Assembly: GCA_022709755.1 (NCBI GenBank)
Contig: JAKLIF010000010.1
Span: forward strand, 1 to 64,000
Length of the DNA: 64,000 nt
DNA from: Elusimicrobiota bacterium
Lineage (GTDB): Bacteria > Elusimicrobiota > Elusimicrobia > FEN-1173 > JAKLIF01
Direction: 5' to 3'
Each line of letters starts with the position of its first letter. The stretch's first letter is position 1. The translations under genes were made by a program, and so were the position numbers. The notes beneath the pieces were generated by a model. It did no database searches. It had not been told where the DNA came from and saw only the letters and a list, made by a program, of their open reading frames with translations. This document shows, in pieces, positions 17,276 through 26,322 of the stretch.

Positions 17276-17383
17276 TCCATCCGCCTGAAAGTCCTCCGGG
17301 CGGCCGATAAAGCCTCATCCGTTTTGAAGTCTCAAACACACACCTTTTCTTTGCCGCGGATTCAATCAGCGCCGGATCCCCGC
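17231..17383. repeat. Direct repeat A flanking the AT-rich SGNH gene
   Basis: Matches 18517-18670 at roughly four of five positions by eye, starting at CCGGAACCGG in both. Copy A includes the 3' end of the 96-residue membrane gene and a degraded 3' end of the sugar-kinase gene. The pair brackets 17432-18391. Confidence 0.75.
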
Positions 17384-17397
17384 CGATAATCCGACGG
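17277..17397 (-). pseudogene. Remnant of the BadF-type kinase 3' end
   Basis: Minus-strand sequence resembles the last codons of the intact kinase at 18558-19385 (matching around tttgaagtctcaaacaca), but with a one-base deletion in the T-run, loss of the stop codon, and an internal deletion: 17378-17397 matches 18895-18914, about 225 bases further into the gene than the preceding block. It is too short and broken to code for anything. Confidence 0.7.
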
Positions 17398-17431
17398 GCA
17401 ACGCGGAACACATCGATCCTGGTGGAAGGAT

Positions 17432-18391
17432 TTATTTTTCGTTATCGGAACGGGAGATCCAACCCAACGAGGACAGAAAACGGGCGACCTCCTCCGCCAT
17501 CCGCCGATTTCCAAACCGACTCAGATGTCCATCAACAAAGCGATACAATGGGTCATCAAATCTCATTGAAAACTCCTGCTGGTAGTAAGGAATCCCTTTT
17601 TCTCGACACAAATCAGATACGTATTGGCGATCTTTTAACTCGGGGGCGATCATAATCATGGCACAACGACCTTTCCTAGAACGAACACCCTCTATAAATT
17701 GATTAAAGTAGTATTTATAAAGCATCCGCGCTCTTTGATAAGGAACGTTGTGACTATAATCGGTTGAAATCTTCTGATAATACTTATTCAACCCCTGGCG
17801 CATCACCACGCTTCTGGATAAATAATCCGCAGCAACCATTATTTTAGGGTTAAATTCCATTTTTTTCGTCTTTATGGCCTGCAGTCCCACCTCAGAAATA
17901 TCACCCTGGCCATAAAACAACAAAACAATATGTTTCTCAGGATATCGCCCCATCCCGAGATATGTCTCATAATGATGACTAATCGTTGTTCCAGGTGCGC
18001 CATAATTAACAACCCTGTAGTGACCACCCAACTTTCCCCCATTTAAATAAACCTGTAAATAACACGGTAGTGTTTGTGTATCCGGCATGTATAGCGAATA
18101 AACAAATGAGTCCCCAAAACATAATATATAGGGATTCTGTCGATCATCCGGATCATACATGGATCGGCCGCCGATCAAACGCTCCGTCCCCTGAATTGAT
18201 TCTCCTGTGACGACGACCCTCTGGGCGCCTACATCCATTAAGAGAAACCGGTTTTTTTGATAAAACAACTCGATGACCGCTATCGCTATTATGAAAGCTA
18301 AAACAACAAGTTCCACCCTTCTCGTCATAAGGGAGTTTTTCCTAAACCGTAACAACGTGGTGAAAATCCAAAATCTCATAAGTAATGCCAT
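17432..18391 (-). CDS. SGNH-hydrolase-like protein (paralogue 2), AT-rich, likely inserted
   Basis: 319 residues with an N-terminal membrane anchor (ELVVLAFIIAIAVIEL), block I LCFGDSFVYSLY, block II-like NYGAPGTT, and the terminal DGHLSRFGNRRMAEE catalytic D-x-x-H. It is a clear relative of paralogue 1 (12398-13363). Base composition is visibly more A+T-rich than neighbours and codon choice differs. It is flanked by direct repeats that duplicate the ends of both neighbouring genes, indicating that it was added to the locus between the membrane gene and the kinase. Likely an envelope esterase or acetyltransferase; substrate unknown. Confidence 0.75.
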   Translation of the reverse strand: MALLMRFWIFTTLLRFRKNSLMTRRVELVVLAFIIAIAVIELFYQKNRFLLMDVGAQRVVVTGESIQGTERLIGGRSMYDPDDRQNPYILCFGDSFVYSLYMPDTQTLPCYLQVYLNGGKLGGHYRVVNYGAPGTTISHHYETYLGMGRYPEKHIVLLFYGQGDISEVGLQAIKTKKMEFNPKIMVAADYLSRSVVMRQGLNKYYQKISTDYSHNVPYQRARMLYKYYFNQFIEGVRSRKGRCAMIMIAPELKDRQYVSDLCREKGIPYYQQEFSMRFDDPLYRFVDGHLSRFGNRRMAEEVARFLSSLGWISRSDNEK

Positions 18392-18516
18392 CGTCCATTA
18401 ACGTGCAAATCGATAGGCGATACAAACCGATAGAACTCCTTCACGGGCCATTCGTTTTCAAATCCCATAGCAGTAATGGATATTTCTATCAATTGAAAAA
18501 CCGTTCGACTCATCGT

Positions 18517-18670
18517 CCGGAACCGGTCTCTGAAAATCAACCTCTTCCCAAACGATCCTAATTCTTCAGACTGAAAGCCATCCGCGCGGCCGCCAAAGCC
18601 GCATCCGTTTTTGAAGTCTCAAACACAAACTTGTTCTTTGCGCGCAGATTCAATCGACGCCGGACGCCCT
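18517..18670. repeat. Direct repeat B flanking the AT-rich SGNH gene
   Basis: Second copy of 17231-17383. It holds a fragment of the 3' end of the 96-residue membrane gene (18517-18557) followed by the intact 3' end of the kinase gene, whose TAG stop is at 18558-18560. Confidence 0.75.
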
Positions 18671-19385
18671 CCCGGAAAGCGACGTTTCCCATCAATCCGC
18701 CGGCCATCGCCACGTGGATCCGTCCCTCCCGCTTCAAATCCTCTTCGACCCCGGCGACCAGGTCCGCCAGGTGCTCTTGCGCCTCCCGGACGATCCGAGC
18801 GCAGGAACGGTCCCCCCGGGACGCCCGTCGGATGACGACGGGCGCCAGCGCGGCGATCTTTCTGACCGTGTCATATTGAGATGACAGGCGCCGGCCCCGC
18901 TGATAATCCGACGGACTGGCCAGTCGTTGCCTGATGTATTCTCTCCCGATCCAGAAAGCGGACCCCTCGTCGCCGAACACGGGTCCCCATCCTCCGGAAC
19001 GGGCCCACGTCCCGGTCCCGTCCCGGCCATACGCGATGGAACCGGTACCGGCCACCAGAACGATCCCCCGCGTCCACCCCTGACTTTCGAAAAGCAATTC
19101 CACATCCGACAGAACGATGACCTTCCGGGCCAAACCGCTCCAAGCCGACCGACAGCCCCTCTTTTCAGCCGACGTCCAGGTTCCCCGCGCCCCGACCACC
19201 ATCGTCCGAACGGGACCAAACCCATGGCGGTGGATCGCTTCCTTCAGGTCTTCCTCCACCGATCTCCCGCGCGTCGAGGGACATCGGATCGAACAGACCC
19301 TTCTCCCGCGATCATCCAATCCCACGATGCGGATCCAGGTGCCTCCGATATCGACCCCGGCGTAACGGACGTTCCTTTTTCGCAT
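18558..19385 (-). CDS. BadF/BadG-type ATPase, probable N-acetylhexosamine kinase
   Basis: 275 residues, ASKHA fold: phosphate-1 motif YAGVDIGGTWIRI at the N-terminus, LVAGTGSIAYG (phosphate-2) and GDEGSAFWIGRE, then AMAGGLMGNVAF near the C-terminus. The family includes GlcNAc kinase and MurNAc/GlcNAc kinase MurK. It starts 4 bases after nagZ stops, so the pair fits peptidoglycan recycling: NagZ frees GlcNAc and this kinase would phosphorylate it. An ATG at 19385 is preferred because it gives the normal family start and does not overlap nagZ. Confidence 0.8.
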   Translation of the reverse strand: MRKRNVRYAGVDIGGTWIRIVGLDDRGRRVCSIRCPSTRGRSVEEDLKEAIHRHGFGPVRTMVVGARGTWTSAEKRGCRSAWSGLARKVIVLSDVELLFESQGWTRGIVLVAGTGSIAYGRDGTGTWARSGGWGPVFGDEGSAFWIGREYIRQRLASPSDYQRGRRLSSQYDTVRKIAALAPVVIRRASRGDRSCARIVREAQEHLADLVAGVEEDLKREGRIHVAMAGGLMGNVAFREGVRRRLNLRAKNKFVFETSKTDAALAAARMAFSLKN

Positions 19386-19389
19386 GGAC

Positions 19390-20937
19390 TCACTCCCTCG
19401 CCAACAATATTCCTGTCGCCGCCTCGATCTGGCACATCCGGAACCCGAACGCGGTCGAGCAGGCCGTGTTTTTTTTGAGATAACCCACATCGTAAGGATC
19501 CCTCATCAGCACGACCGACAAACCCGCCGTTTTTTCCTGGAGCATCTCCAGAAGTCTCCGGCATCCACGGTAGAGATGGGCGTCAAAACAATAGAACACG
19601 CACACGGAATCCCGATCGACGATTTTTCCGATCCGATCCACCTGGACGGACGTCGAATCGATGTCGACCAAAAGGATCCGCGCTTCCTTCCGGTGTCGCC
19701 GATAGAGACGGTTCAGGAACACTGTCTCCTGCTCCAAAGGTTTCTCGATCATGATCCGCCGGGCCAATGACGAGAGTTTTGGGAAGACGACCGTGACCCG
19801 CGATGAGCCCCTCAAGACGGGCAGGATCCCCCGGCCGGGGCGCAGAAGACGGGCCCCGCTCGTCGCCACGGACACGGCGAGTCTTTTACCGGAAAGTTCC
19901 GCCCGCGGCGTGCCGGCCCCGAAACGATGCGGACGACGGTCTTTCAACACGCGGATCCGTTCCACGCTCCGTTCCAGATCACGGACGCTGAGTTCCCCGC
20001 TCCGGTAGGCGTGAGTCAACGCTTCGTGGACCCGAAGCTGGGAACGGGAATCATGACAACTCAATAGAAGGTCATGGCCGGCCCGGGCCGTTCTCACGGC
20101 GGCCTCCCCGATGGGGCACAGGTCGCGAACGGCCCCCATCTCTAGATCGTCGCTGGAGATGACCCCTCGAAATCCCATCTCTTCCCGCAACAGTCCCCGG
20201 ATCAACCTTTTCGAGAAGGTGGCCGGGGTCATCGGAGCGGGGTCCAGGTTCGGATAAAGCGGGTGGGATGACATCACCATATCGATTCCGGAACGGATCA
20301 ATGACTCAAAAGGTTTCAGGTGAATGCGCCGCATCTCTTTCCATGACGAAGGGATGACGGGCAAAGACAGGTGGGCATCCAGCGGGGAATGTCCCTTCCC
20401 CGGAAAATGTTTGGCGCACGCGCTGAGTCCTCCCCGCTGCATGGCCGTGACCCGCGCGGTCGCCATGCGCGCGATCAGTCCGGGATCGTTTCCGTAAGAC
20501 CGGATCCCGATATTGGGACTGTATCGTTCGGTCAAGACATCGACGACGGGCGAGAGGTTCACGTCGACCCCCAACCGGCGCAATTCCCGCGCTTCGATCC
20601 ATCCCTGCCGCCGCGCCGCCTCGATCTTTCTCTTGTCGGACTCCGGAAAAGCATTCCCGAATGTGAGGTTGTCCGGAAAAACGGTCACTCCCTCGCGGAA
20701 CATGACCACGCGGCCTCCCTCATGGTCCGCGCAGACCAGTAATCTCCTCCCCAGGGCCTCCTCGAGATCGACGATCAACCGCCGGAGTTGCGAGGGTGAT
20801 TCAAAATTGATCCGGTAGAGGATCAATCCGCCTGCGTGCGTTTGCCGGAACAAGCGGATATCCTCCGGACGGATTCTCTTCCCGGGGATTCCGAAAACGA
20901 GCGTCTCTCCGATCAGCTGTTCCAAGAGCATGGTCAT
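19390..20937 (-). CDS. nagZ: Glycoside hydrolase family 3, beta-N-acetylhexosaminidase NagZ-like
   Basis: 515 residues. The GH3 N-terminal barrel shows KHFPGKGHSPLDAH (176-189; His189 general acid/base of NagZ-type enzymes) and SSDDLEMGA (nucleophile Asp263). About 180 further residues form a GH3 C-domain-like region, so it is longer than the 340-residue proteobacterial NagZ and more like Gram-positive forms. No signal peptide, so cytoplasmic. It removes GlcNAc from muropeptides. Its ATG overlaps the comEC stop (ATGA), and the kinase follows directly. Confidence 0.87.
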   Translation of the reverse strand: MTMLLEQLIGETLVFGIPGKRIRPEDIRLFRQTHAGGLILYRINFESPSQLRRLIVDLEEALGRRLLVCADHEGGRVVMFREGVTVFPDNLTFGNAFPESDKRKIEAARRQGWIEARELRRLGVDVNLSPVVDVLTERYSPNIGIRSYGNDPGLIARMATARVTAMQRGGLSACAKHFPGKGHSPLDAHLSLPVIPSSWKEMRRIHLKPFESLIRSGIDMVMSSHPLYPNLDPAPMTPATFSKRLIRGLLREEMGFRGVISSDDLEMGAVRDLCPIGEAAVRTARAGHDLLLSCHDSRSQLRVHEALTHAYRSGELSVRDLERSVERIRVLKDRRPHRFGAGTPRAELSGKRLAVSVATSGARLLRPGRGILPVLRGSSRVTVVFPKLSSLARRIMIEKPLEQETVFLNRLYRRHRKEARILLVDIDSTSVQVDRIGKIVDRDSVCVFYCFDAHLYRGCRRLLEMLQEKTAGLSVVLMRDPYDVGYLKKNTACSTAFGFRMCQIEAATGILLARE

Positions 20938-23183
20938 ATCACCCTGTAAACGGGGACGCGCCGGGGTTTCACGATCGACATATGGGACGTGTGCCCGTCA
21001 GATTCGAATTGGATGGTCCCATGGTCGGACGTGGACCAGAACGGCGGGCCCAGGGACAACGAGGAGACCCATCCGGGGATTCCATCCGACGAAAGGACAA
21101 ACCATTGCGGCTGTTTGTCCTCCAAAAAATCCATCCAGGGAAGCGACACTCCGTGGGAAGGGACTTGGACGACCTGGACACGGCAATCCGAGGGACGGAC
21201 AAGGCGCCGCTGGACCTGTTCGGGGACGTCCGAGGTCAACAACAATTCAACGTCCTTATACCGGATCTTGAACACCATCGATGTCTCATCGGGATCTCCG
21301 CCGTCCCCCGAGGCGGGCGATAAACATTCCCATCGGACCTCTCCGTCCTGCCATCCCTCTCCCGCCTCGATCAACCGCCGGCGAAGCCCTTCCTGCTCCA
21401 ACAGGTCCCGGACGGGCGACCAGAGGGGATCGCTCCACGTCTGGGGAGACGTGATGAATTCCTTGACGGCATATTGCCGACTGACCGGGATCAATCCATC
21501 CGAATGATTCGCATCACCGTGCGTGAGGACGATCCGGTCCAGTTCCCTCACGCCGATCGATCTCAGAAACGGGACCACCCGATGCCCGCCCGCGGAGAAC
21601 AATCCCGCATCCACCAGGGTCGTCTTTCCATCGGGGGATCGGACCACGATGGCGTCACCCAGCCCGACATCGATCCAGGTGACACGGAGAGTTTCCCTCT
21701 CGAAAGGAACCGCCGGGAGCACACTCACCCCGAACACGGACAAAACCAATACCGCCGCACTCCACCCCATGACCTTCTTCCGATCGGAGAACGCCATCAG
21801 CGCGAGCGCCCCCAAACCGATCACCAGGATCAACACCTGCGTTCCGCTCCAAAACACAGCCAGGTCGGCCCGGGGAATGTCGGCGAAAAAACGGACGACA
21901 TGCCATAATCCCATCAACAACCGTTCCGTCAGTCCCGCAATGAAGGGGATGGCTGACGGACACACGGTCCTGCATGCCGAATCAATGGCGAACAAAAAGC
22001 AACCGGACCCCAGGCACAGACCGCTCCAGGGCACGGCCAACAGATTACTGAACATCCCGACCCAGTTCCACCGATGGAAATAATGGATGAGAAAAGGCGT
22101 CATGGCCAGTTGAGCCGTCAGGCTCACGAAGAACAATCCCATGAACCAATCCCCGGCCCGGAGGAAGATCCGTTTCGCCGTCCCGTGTCGTTCCATCTCC
22201 TCGTGCTCCCGATCCCGGCGGAACCGGTCCGTCAGGAACGGCACTCCCATCAAGATTCCGAACGTCGCGGCATAAGACATCTGAAAACCCGCTTCAAAAA
22301 GAATGGAAGGGCGTGCCAGAAGAAGGAGGAGGGCGGACAAGGCGAGAGGATGTTCCAGCCGGTCTTCCCTCGACAAGCAATACCCGACGATGATGAATCC
22401 CGTCATCCACGCGGCTCTCAGGATGGGCGGATCGGCCCCGGCCACCAGGGCATACAATGCGACGAACGGGAGGGCCGTCATCAGCGTGAGCCTTTTTGAA
22501 AAACCCAGCAACCATTTTCCCAGGATACCCCAAGCCAGCAACACAAAACCCACATTGGATCCCGAAGCGACCAACAGATGGTAGGCCCCTCCGGCCCGAA
22601 AATCTTCCTGCAGATCCGGAAACGACCGCGGCTTTTCACCCAGCCACAAGCCGGACATCAACGCCGCCCCATGCGGACTCAGATGCCGGGTGAAACAATC
22701 CCGGAAGCGCCGCCTCAGCGAACCGGCCGCGCGAAACAACGAATACCAGGGCGCACGAGACAGCACACGATACCCGCCCGCCGGAACGATCAATCGGGAA
22801 TGGATCCGCTGATTGGCGTAGAAGACATCCTGTTCGAACTCGCCGGGAACCGAGGTTTCCTTGAAACGCGTCATGAATCCGCGGAGCTGCACGCGGTCTC
22901 CCCACCCGATCGAGACCGGGAAACCCTCCACCTCGGTCAGGACCAATCCCCGAACGGGGCGATCGTTCAAAAAGAGCGCCCTCAGTAAAAATCGCGTCTT
23001 GCCGTCCAAAGATTCCGGATCGCCGGCCACGGTCCCCGATAGCGTCATTTCCCGGCCGAGGGCGTACCAATAGGGATCGGCCGGATGAGGAGACGGCTCT
23101 CCGGTCCAAAAACGCAACACGACGATGGTCAGGGCGGTCAGAAGGGTAAGGAGGATGAGCGGCCGACGGAAAATATAGGGCAA
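20934..23183 (-). CDS. comEC: ComEC/Rec2-family DNA-uptake channel with altered metallo-beta-lactamase motif
   Basis: 749 residues: an N-terminal OB-like domain (about 40-130), the polytopic competence domain (GLWLGEKP, then HLLVASGSNVGFV, a hallmark of ComEC), and a C-terminal metallo-beta-lactamase domain (VTWIDVGLGDAIVV). ComEC carries single-stranded DNA across the inner membrane. The domain's metal motif reads THGDANHSDG where HxDxDHxGG is usual, and the later HHG motif reads SHG, so nuclease metal binding may be weakened. The start is a TTG (23181-23183); no ATG lies near. Upstream gene ends 38 bases before. Confidence 0.88.
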   Translation of the reverse strand: MPYIFRRPLILLTLLTALTIVVLRFWTGEPSPHPADPYWYALGREMTLSGTVAGDPESLDGKTRFLLRALFLNDRPVRGLVLTEVEGFPVSIGWGDRVQLRGFMTRFKETSVPGEFEQDVFYANQRIHSRLIVPAGGYRVLSRAPWYSLFRAAGSLRRRFRDCFTRHLSPHGAALMSGLWLGEKPRSFPDLQEDFRAGGAYHLLVASGSNVGFVLLAWGILGKWLLGFSKRLTLMTALPFVALYALVAGADPPILRAAWMTGFIIVGYCLSREDRLEHPLALSALLLLLARPSILFEAGFQMSYAATFGILMGVPFLTDRFRRDREHEEMERHGTAKRIFLRAGDWFMGLFFVSLTAQLAMTPFLIHYFHRWNWVGMFSNLLAVPWSGLCLGSGCFLFAIDSACRTVCPSAIPFIAGLTERLLMGLWHVVRFFADIPRADLAVFWSGTQVLILVIGLGALALMAFSDRKKVMGWSAAVLVLSVFGVSVLPAVPFERETLRVTWIDVGLGDAIVVRSPDGKTTLVDAGLFSAGGHRVVPFLRSIGVRELDRIVLTHGDANHSDGLIPVSRQYAVKEFITSPQTWSDPLWSPVRDLLEQEGLRRRLIEAGEGWQDGEVRWECLSPASGDGGDPDETSMVFKIRYKDVELLLTSDVPEQVQRRLVRPSDCRVQVVQVPSHGVSLPWMDFLEDKQPQWFVLSSDGIPGWVSSLSLGPPFWSTSDHGTIQFESDGHTSHMSIVKPRRVPVYRVI

Positions 23184-23221
23184 GGGAGGATCAACGGAAG
23201 GGATGGAAACCCCTCCGGCGT

Positions 23222-23818
23222 TCAGATTCGGAAATCGGAGCCGATATGTTTCGCTTCGGATTTCATCTCATCCAACCGCGCCGAGGCGGCGGGAGGCAGC
23301 CCGGAAAGCTGTTTGAGGTCATCCAACTGTTTGACGAGTTTCTCCGATAGCTGCCTGTCCTTCGAAACCTTGGCGTGGAGGGAATCCATCATATTGTTGA
23401 ACTCATCCTGCAGATCCATCAATTCGTCCCCTTTTCGCAGATGGACCCGGTATGTCAGGTCCCCTCCGCTCACGATCCTGGCGGACCGTTCAAAACGGAA
23501 AATGGGGCCGGCCAGTTTATGAGACACGAACAACGCGACGACGGCCACCACGACCAGATAGATCAGAAGTTTCGCCATGAGGATCTGATTGACCTCCAAA
23601 AAGAGGTCGTAGAGCCCGGGATCCATGAGGTCATGGACCATATCGCTGCCGAAGGTATAATAGATATCCCAACTGATCAGACCGATCGCCAGGAGGACCG
23701 AACACATGACGAGCACGATGTATTTATACTGCAGTTTCCTCTTGATGATCAGGGTGGACCGCTTGATGCGGGACGGGGGATCTGATTTCATCGGCAACGA
23801 CGGATTGACGGCTTCCAT
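23222..23818 (-). CDS. Membrane protein with HAMP domain, no output domain
   Basis: 198 residues: cytoplasmic head, first membrane helix (about 33-50), a short periplasmic loop, second helix (about 83-100), then a HAMP domain (KLAGPIFRFERSARIVSGGD ..., about 100-155) and a coiled-coil tail. No kinase, GGDEF or methyl-accepting module follows, so any signal must pass to another protein. The P-x-x-x-F/R and DE motifs of HAMP are visible (GPIFRFE, GDELMDLQDEFN). It lies between tRNA-Thr and comEC. Confidence 0.8.
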   Translation of the reverse strand: MEAVNPSLPMKSDPPSRIKRSTLIIKRKLQYKYIVLVMCSVLLAIGLISWDIYYTFGSDMVHDLMDPGLYDLFLEVNQILMAKLLIYLVVVAVVALFVSHKLAGPIFRFERSARIVSGGDLTYRVHLRKGDELMDLQDEFNNMMDSLHAKVSKDRQLSEKLVKQLDDLKQLSGLPPAASARLDEMKSEAKHIGSDFRI

Positions 23819-23856
23819 TGAAACCTCCTCGATACGTTCGATCGAAATTCGTTAAA

Positions 23857-23929
23857 AGCCCGCGGCCGGGATTGAACCGGCGACCTTCCGCTTACAAGGC
23901 GGATGCTCTACCAGCTGAGCTACACGGGC
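23857..23929 (-). tRNA. tRNA-Thr (anticodon TGT)
   Basis: On the minus strand a cloverleaf can be folded: acceptor gcccgtg/cgcgggc with one G-U pair, D-arm agctcagctggtagagc, anticodon stem tccgc/gcgga with loop cttgtaa (anticodon TGT), and T-arm with GTTCAATC-like loop ggttcaatcc. The CCA end is not encoded; discriminator base T. Immediately downstream of it on the same strand is the HAMP gene. Confidence 0.95.
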
Positions 23930-24070
23930 AAATACTTTGTATTTTCAATACGTTCTACTTTATTTCAACCCCTTTTACAAGAAGCCCCGCGTCAGTTTCG
24001 GCCAACGATCCCCGTCACAAACCAGGTCGACGAACACGGGGCGCCCCCCCGGCGGAACACCTCCGCCCCA

Positions 24071-24100
24071 TTGACGATTGAAAGACGAAAGCGGTATAAC
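24071..24100 (+). promoter_or_regulatory. Sigma70-type promoter for the B12-radical SAM gene
   Basis: TTGACG (24071-24076) and TATAAC (24095-24100), spacing 18. A transcript would start near 24107, giving a 26-base leader containing GGAGG. Confidence 0.5.
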
Positions 24101-24132
24101 TAGGCGGAAACGTTTTGGAGGATAATCCACGG

Positions 24133-26211
24133 ATGAAACGTATAAAAGTTGTGCTGGCCGGAATTCACTATTATTTCGAACAACCTTTCCTGAGTTTGGC
24201 GGTCTTAAAATCCTACGCCCAACAGGACCCCCTGGTCCGGAAGTGGTGCGAGATCGTCATCCGGAACGTTGGCTGCTCGGTGGATAAAAATGCGGGGGCG
24301 ATTGCGGAGGAACTGATCAAAGAAAACCCGGACGTCGTGGGATTCACCTGTTACGTCTGGAACATGGGGAACGTGTTGGCGGTCGTCCAGGCCCTCCGTG
24401 AAAGAGATAAAACAGTAAAAATCATCCTGGGCGGACCCCACACCGCCAACACAGACCAACTCATGCGGGAATACGGGCAGATCGACGTGGTGGTTAAAGA
24501 TGAGGGTGAAGAAACATTTTTAGAGCTGATAAAAGCATGGATCGAAGGGAAGAACATCGGGCAGATCAAAGGATTGTCGTATCGGGACGGACCCGACATC
24601 AGAGAAACGAGTGAGCGGCCACTGATACGGGATCTCGCCCTCGTTCCATCACCCTATCTGACCGGCAGCATCGACCTGGATGAATTCAACAGCGACCTGA
24701 TGTACATCGAATTCTCCCGTGATTGTCCCTGTCGATGCGCTTTCTGTCAAACAGGGGGGCGACCCACACGCTATTTCCCCATCGAACGGGTCGTCGAGGA
24801 AATCCGACTCATCATCCACCGACGCGGGAAGGGGCTCATCTATCTGGCGGGAGCGGATCCCCTCCGACAACCGGAAAACTTAAAAAACCTGCTCACGCAG
24901 TTCCATCGGTTATCCAAGGACAAACCGGTCCTATTGGGCCTGGCGGCGAACCTGGCCTCCTTAACCGACGATCTCATCGCTCATCTTAATTCCCCGAAAA
25001 TCCGGTTAGATTTCGGACTTCAAAGCACCGACCCCAGAACGCTACAAGCCATCTCACGCCACTTCGATCAAAAACAATCGGAGAAAAATTATAGGACGTT
25101 GGAATCCAAGGCCCCCCTTCCCTATAAATGCTTTGATTTGATGATGGGATTACCCGACGACAGTCTGCAGAAATTCAAGACCAGTCTGAATTGGGTCTTG
25201 TCGCTGCCCAACGCCATTCCCTGCTCTCTCGTCACAATCCCACTCCCCGGAACACGGTTATGGCAAGAAAAAGACCGTTATGGAATCCACGTTGAACCCA
25301 ACGGGATGCCGATGACCATCGCGACAAAAGATTTTTCAAATGATGATATCAAAAAGGCATTGGAACTCAGCAACACCGTGATGATGATCAGCGATATCCC
25401 CCTCATGAAGGACATCCTGAGGCAACTGGGGGAGGCCCTGGGTGCAACTGTCAATAACCCACACACGGCACTCCACGAGGAATTCCTGCGATTCTTGGAA
25501 AAAAGAGACGTGCATCCCGGCAGGAAGATCGCTTCTCTCTGGGACCATGAGATGTCCGTTCCCTTGAGAGAACGCTTGGATTTATTGCGGGTGTTTAAGG
25601 ATTTCATCACCGATATCGGGCTCGAGCACGGGATGGATGAGAAGAAGATATTGCGTTGGAAAGAAACCTGTGATATGGAAATCCGTCGATACCGTTGGAC
25701 CGCCAGCTTACCCGACATCCTGAAAGATGTCGGGATGGAGACGGGAAATCCGGGGGGCGGAGACAAACTATTGATCGGATCGGATTTAACAAAATCGCTG
25801 GAGGTCTTAGCCTCGGCGGGGATGATTTGGGATGGCCTGGATGTATCCCCACGGGCTTTTTACGCACTGTGCGACCTCATCGTGAGTCCTCTCAAACAGC
25901 CCGTGCTGGTCGAGACCTTGGAAAACCTAGGGGAACTATCATTTCATAAACGATACACCATGATCGTCTGGGACCGGCTATGGAACCGGGTCAATGAGTC
26001 TGATAAAACGAATAGCATCGTGGAATTCACAAAACACCATCTCAAAAAAAACGGGGCGTGCCTCTTTCTGGATTCGGAAAGAGAATTTCTGACACGCGCA
26101 CCGGCGCCTCTGGAGCGCGCCCTCAGAGACATGGGCTATCAGAACACCGGGACCATTCCAGCCGGACATCTCGACGATGACAAAATCATGTCCAACCGCT
26201 GGACCTCGTAA
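24133..26211 (+). CDS. B12-binding-domain radical SAM protein
   Basis: 692 residues. An N-terminal Rossmann-like cobalamin-binding domain (about 1-150; VVGFTCYVWN, ILGGPHTAN) lacks the DxHxxG His-on signature, so any cobalamin would bind without that ligand. It is followed by a radical SAM barrel with CPCRCAFC (CX3CX2C, about 200-207) and a roughly 300-residue C-terminal region that I do not recognise. This is the COG1032 architecture used for methylations and rearrangements. The ATG at 24133 is chosen over the TTG at 24115 because GGAGG sits at 24117-24121. Somewhat more A+T-rich than its neighbours. Substrate unknown. Confidence 0.83.
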   Translation: MKRIKVVLAGIHYYFEQPFLSLAVLKSYAQQDPLVRKWCEIVIRNVGCSVDKNAGAIAEELIKENPDVVGFTCYVWNMGNVLAVVQALRERDKTVKIILGGPHTANTDQLMREYGQIDVVVKDEGEETFLELIKAWIEGKNIGQIKGLSYRDGPDIRETSERPLIRDLALVPSPYLTGSIDLDEFNSDLMYIEFSRDCPCRCAFCQTGGRPTRYFPIERVVEEIRLIIHRRGKGLIYLAGADPLRQPENLKNLLTQFHRLSKDKPVLLGLAANLASLTDDLIAHLNSPKIRLDFGLQSTDPRTLQAISRHFDQKQSEKNYRTLESKAPLPYKCFDLMMGLPDDSLQKFKTSLNWVLSLPNAIPCSLVTIPLPGTRLWQEKDRYGIHVEPNGMPMTIATKDFSNDDIKKALELSNTVMMISDIPLMKDILRQLGEALGATVNNPHTALHEEFLRFLEKRDVHPGRKIASLWDHEMSVPLRERLDLLRVFKDFITDIGLEHGMDEKKILRWKETCDMEIRRYRWTASLPDILKDVGMETGNPGGGDKLLIGSDLTKSLEVLASAGMIWDGLDVSPRAFYALCDLIVSPLKQPVLVETLENLGELSFHKRYTMIVWDRLWNRVNESDKTNSIVEFTKHHLKKNGACLFLDSEREFLTRAPAPLERALRDMGYQNTGTIPAGHLDDDKIMSNRWTS

Positions 26212-26264
26212 AAGATTAACACCCCCCGACAACGACCGGCTCCCCCAAGTGACCCCAAAGATTC

Positions 26265-26270
26265 TATAAT
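26265..26270 (+). promoter_or_regulatory. -10 box (TATAAT) upstream of the MATE gene
   Basis: A perfect TATAAT 53 bases before the ATG at 26323. No matching -35 box is clear at 16-18 bases. Confidence 0.35.
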
Positions 26271-26322
26271 CCTTACTCTCGGACAAAAATCGGACATCAG
26301 GAGAAATCGGAGATCACGGAGC

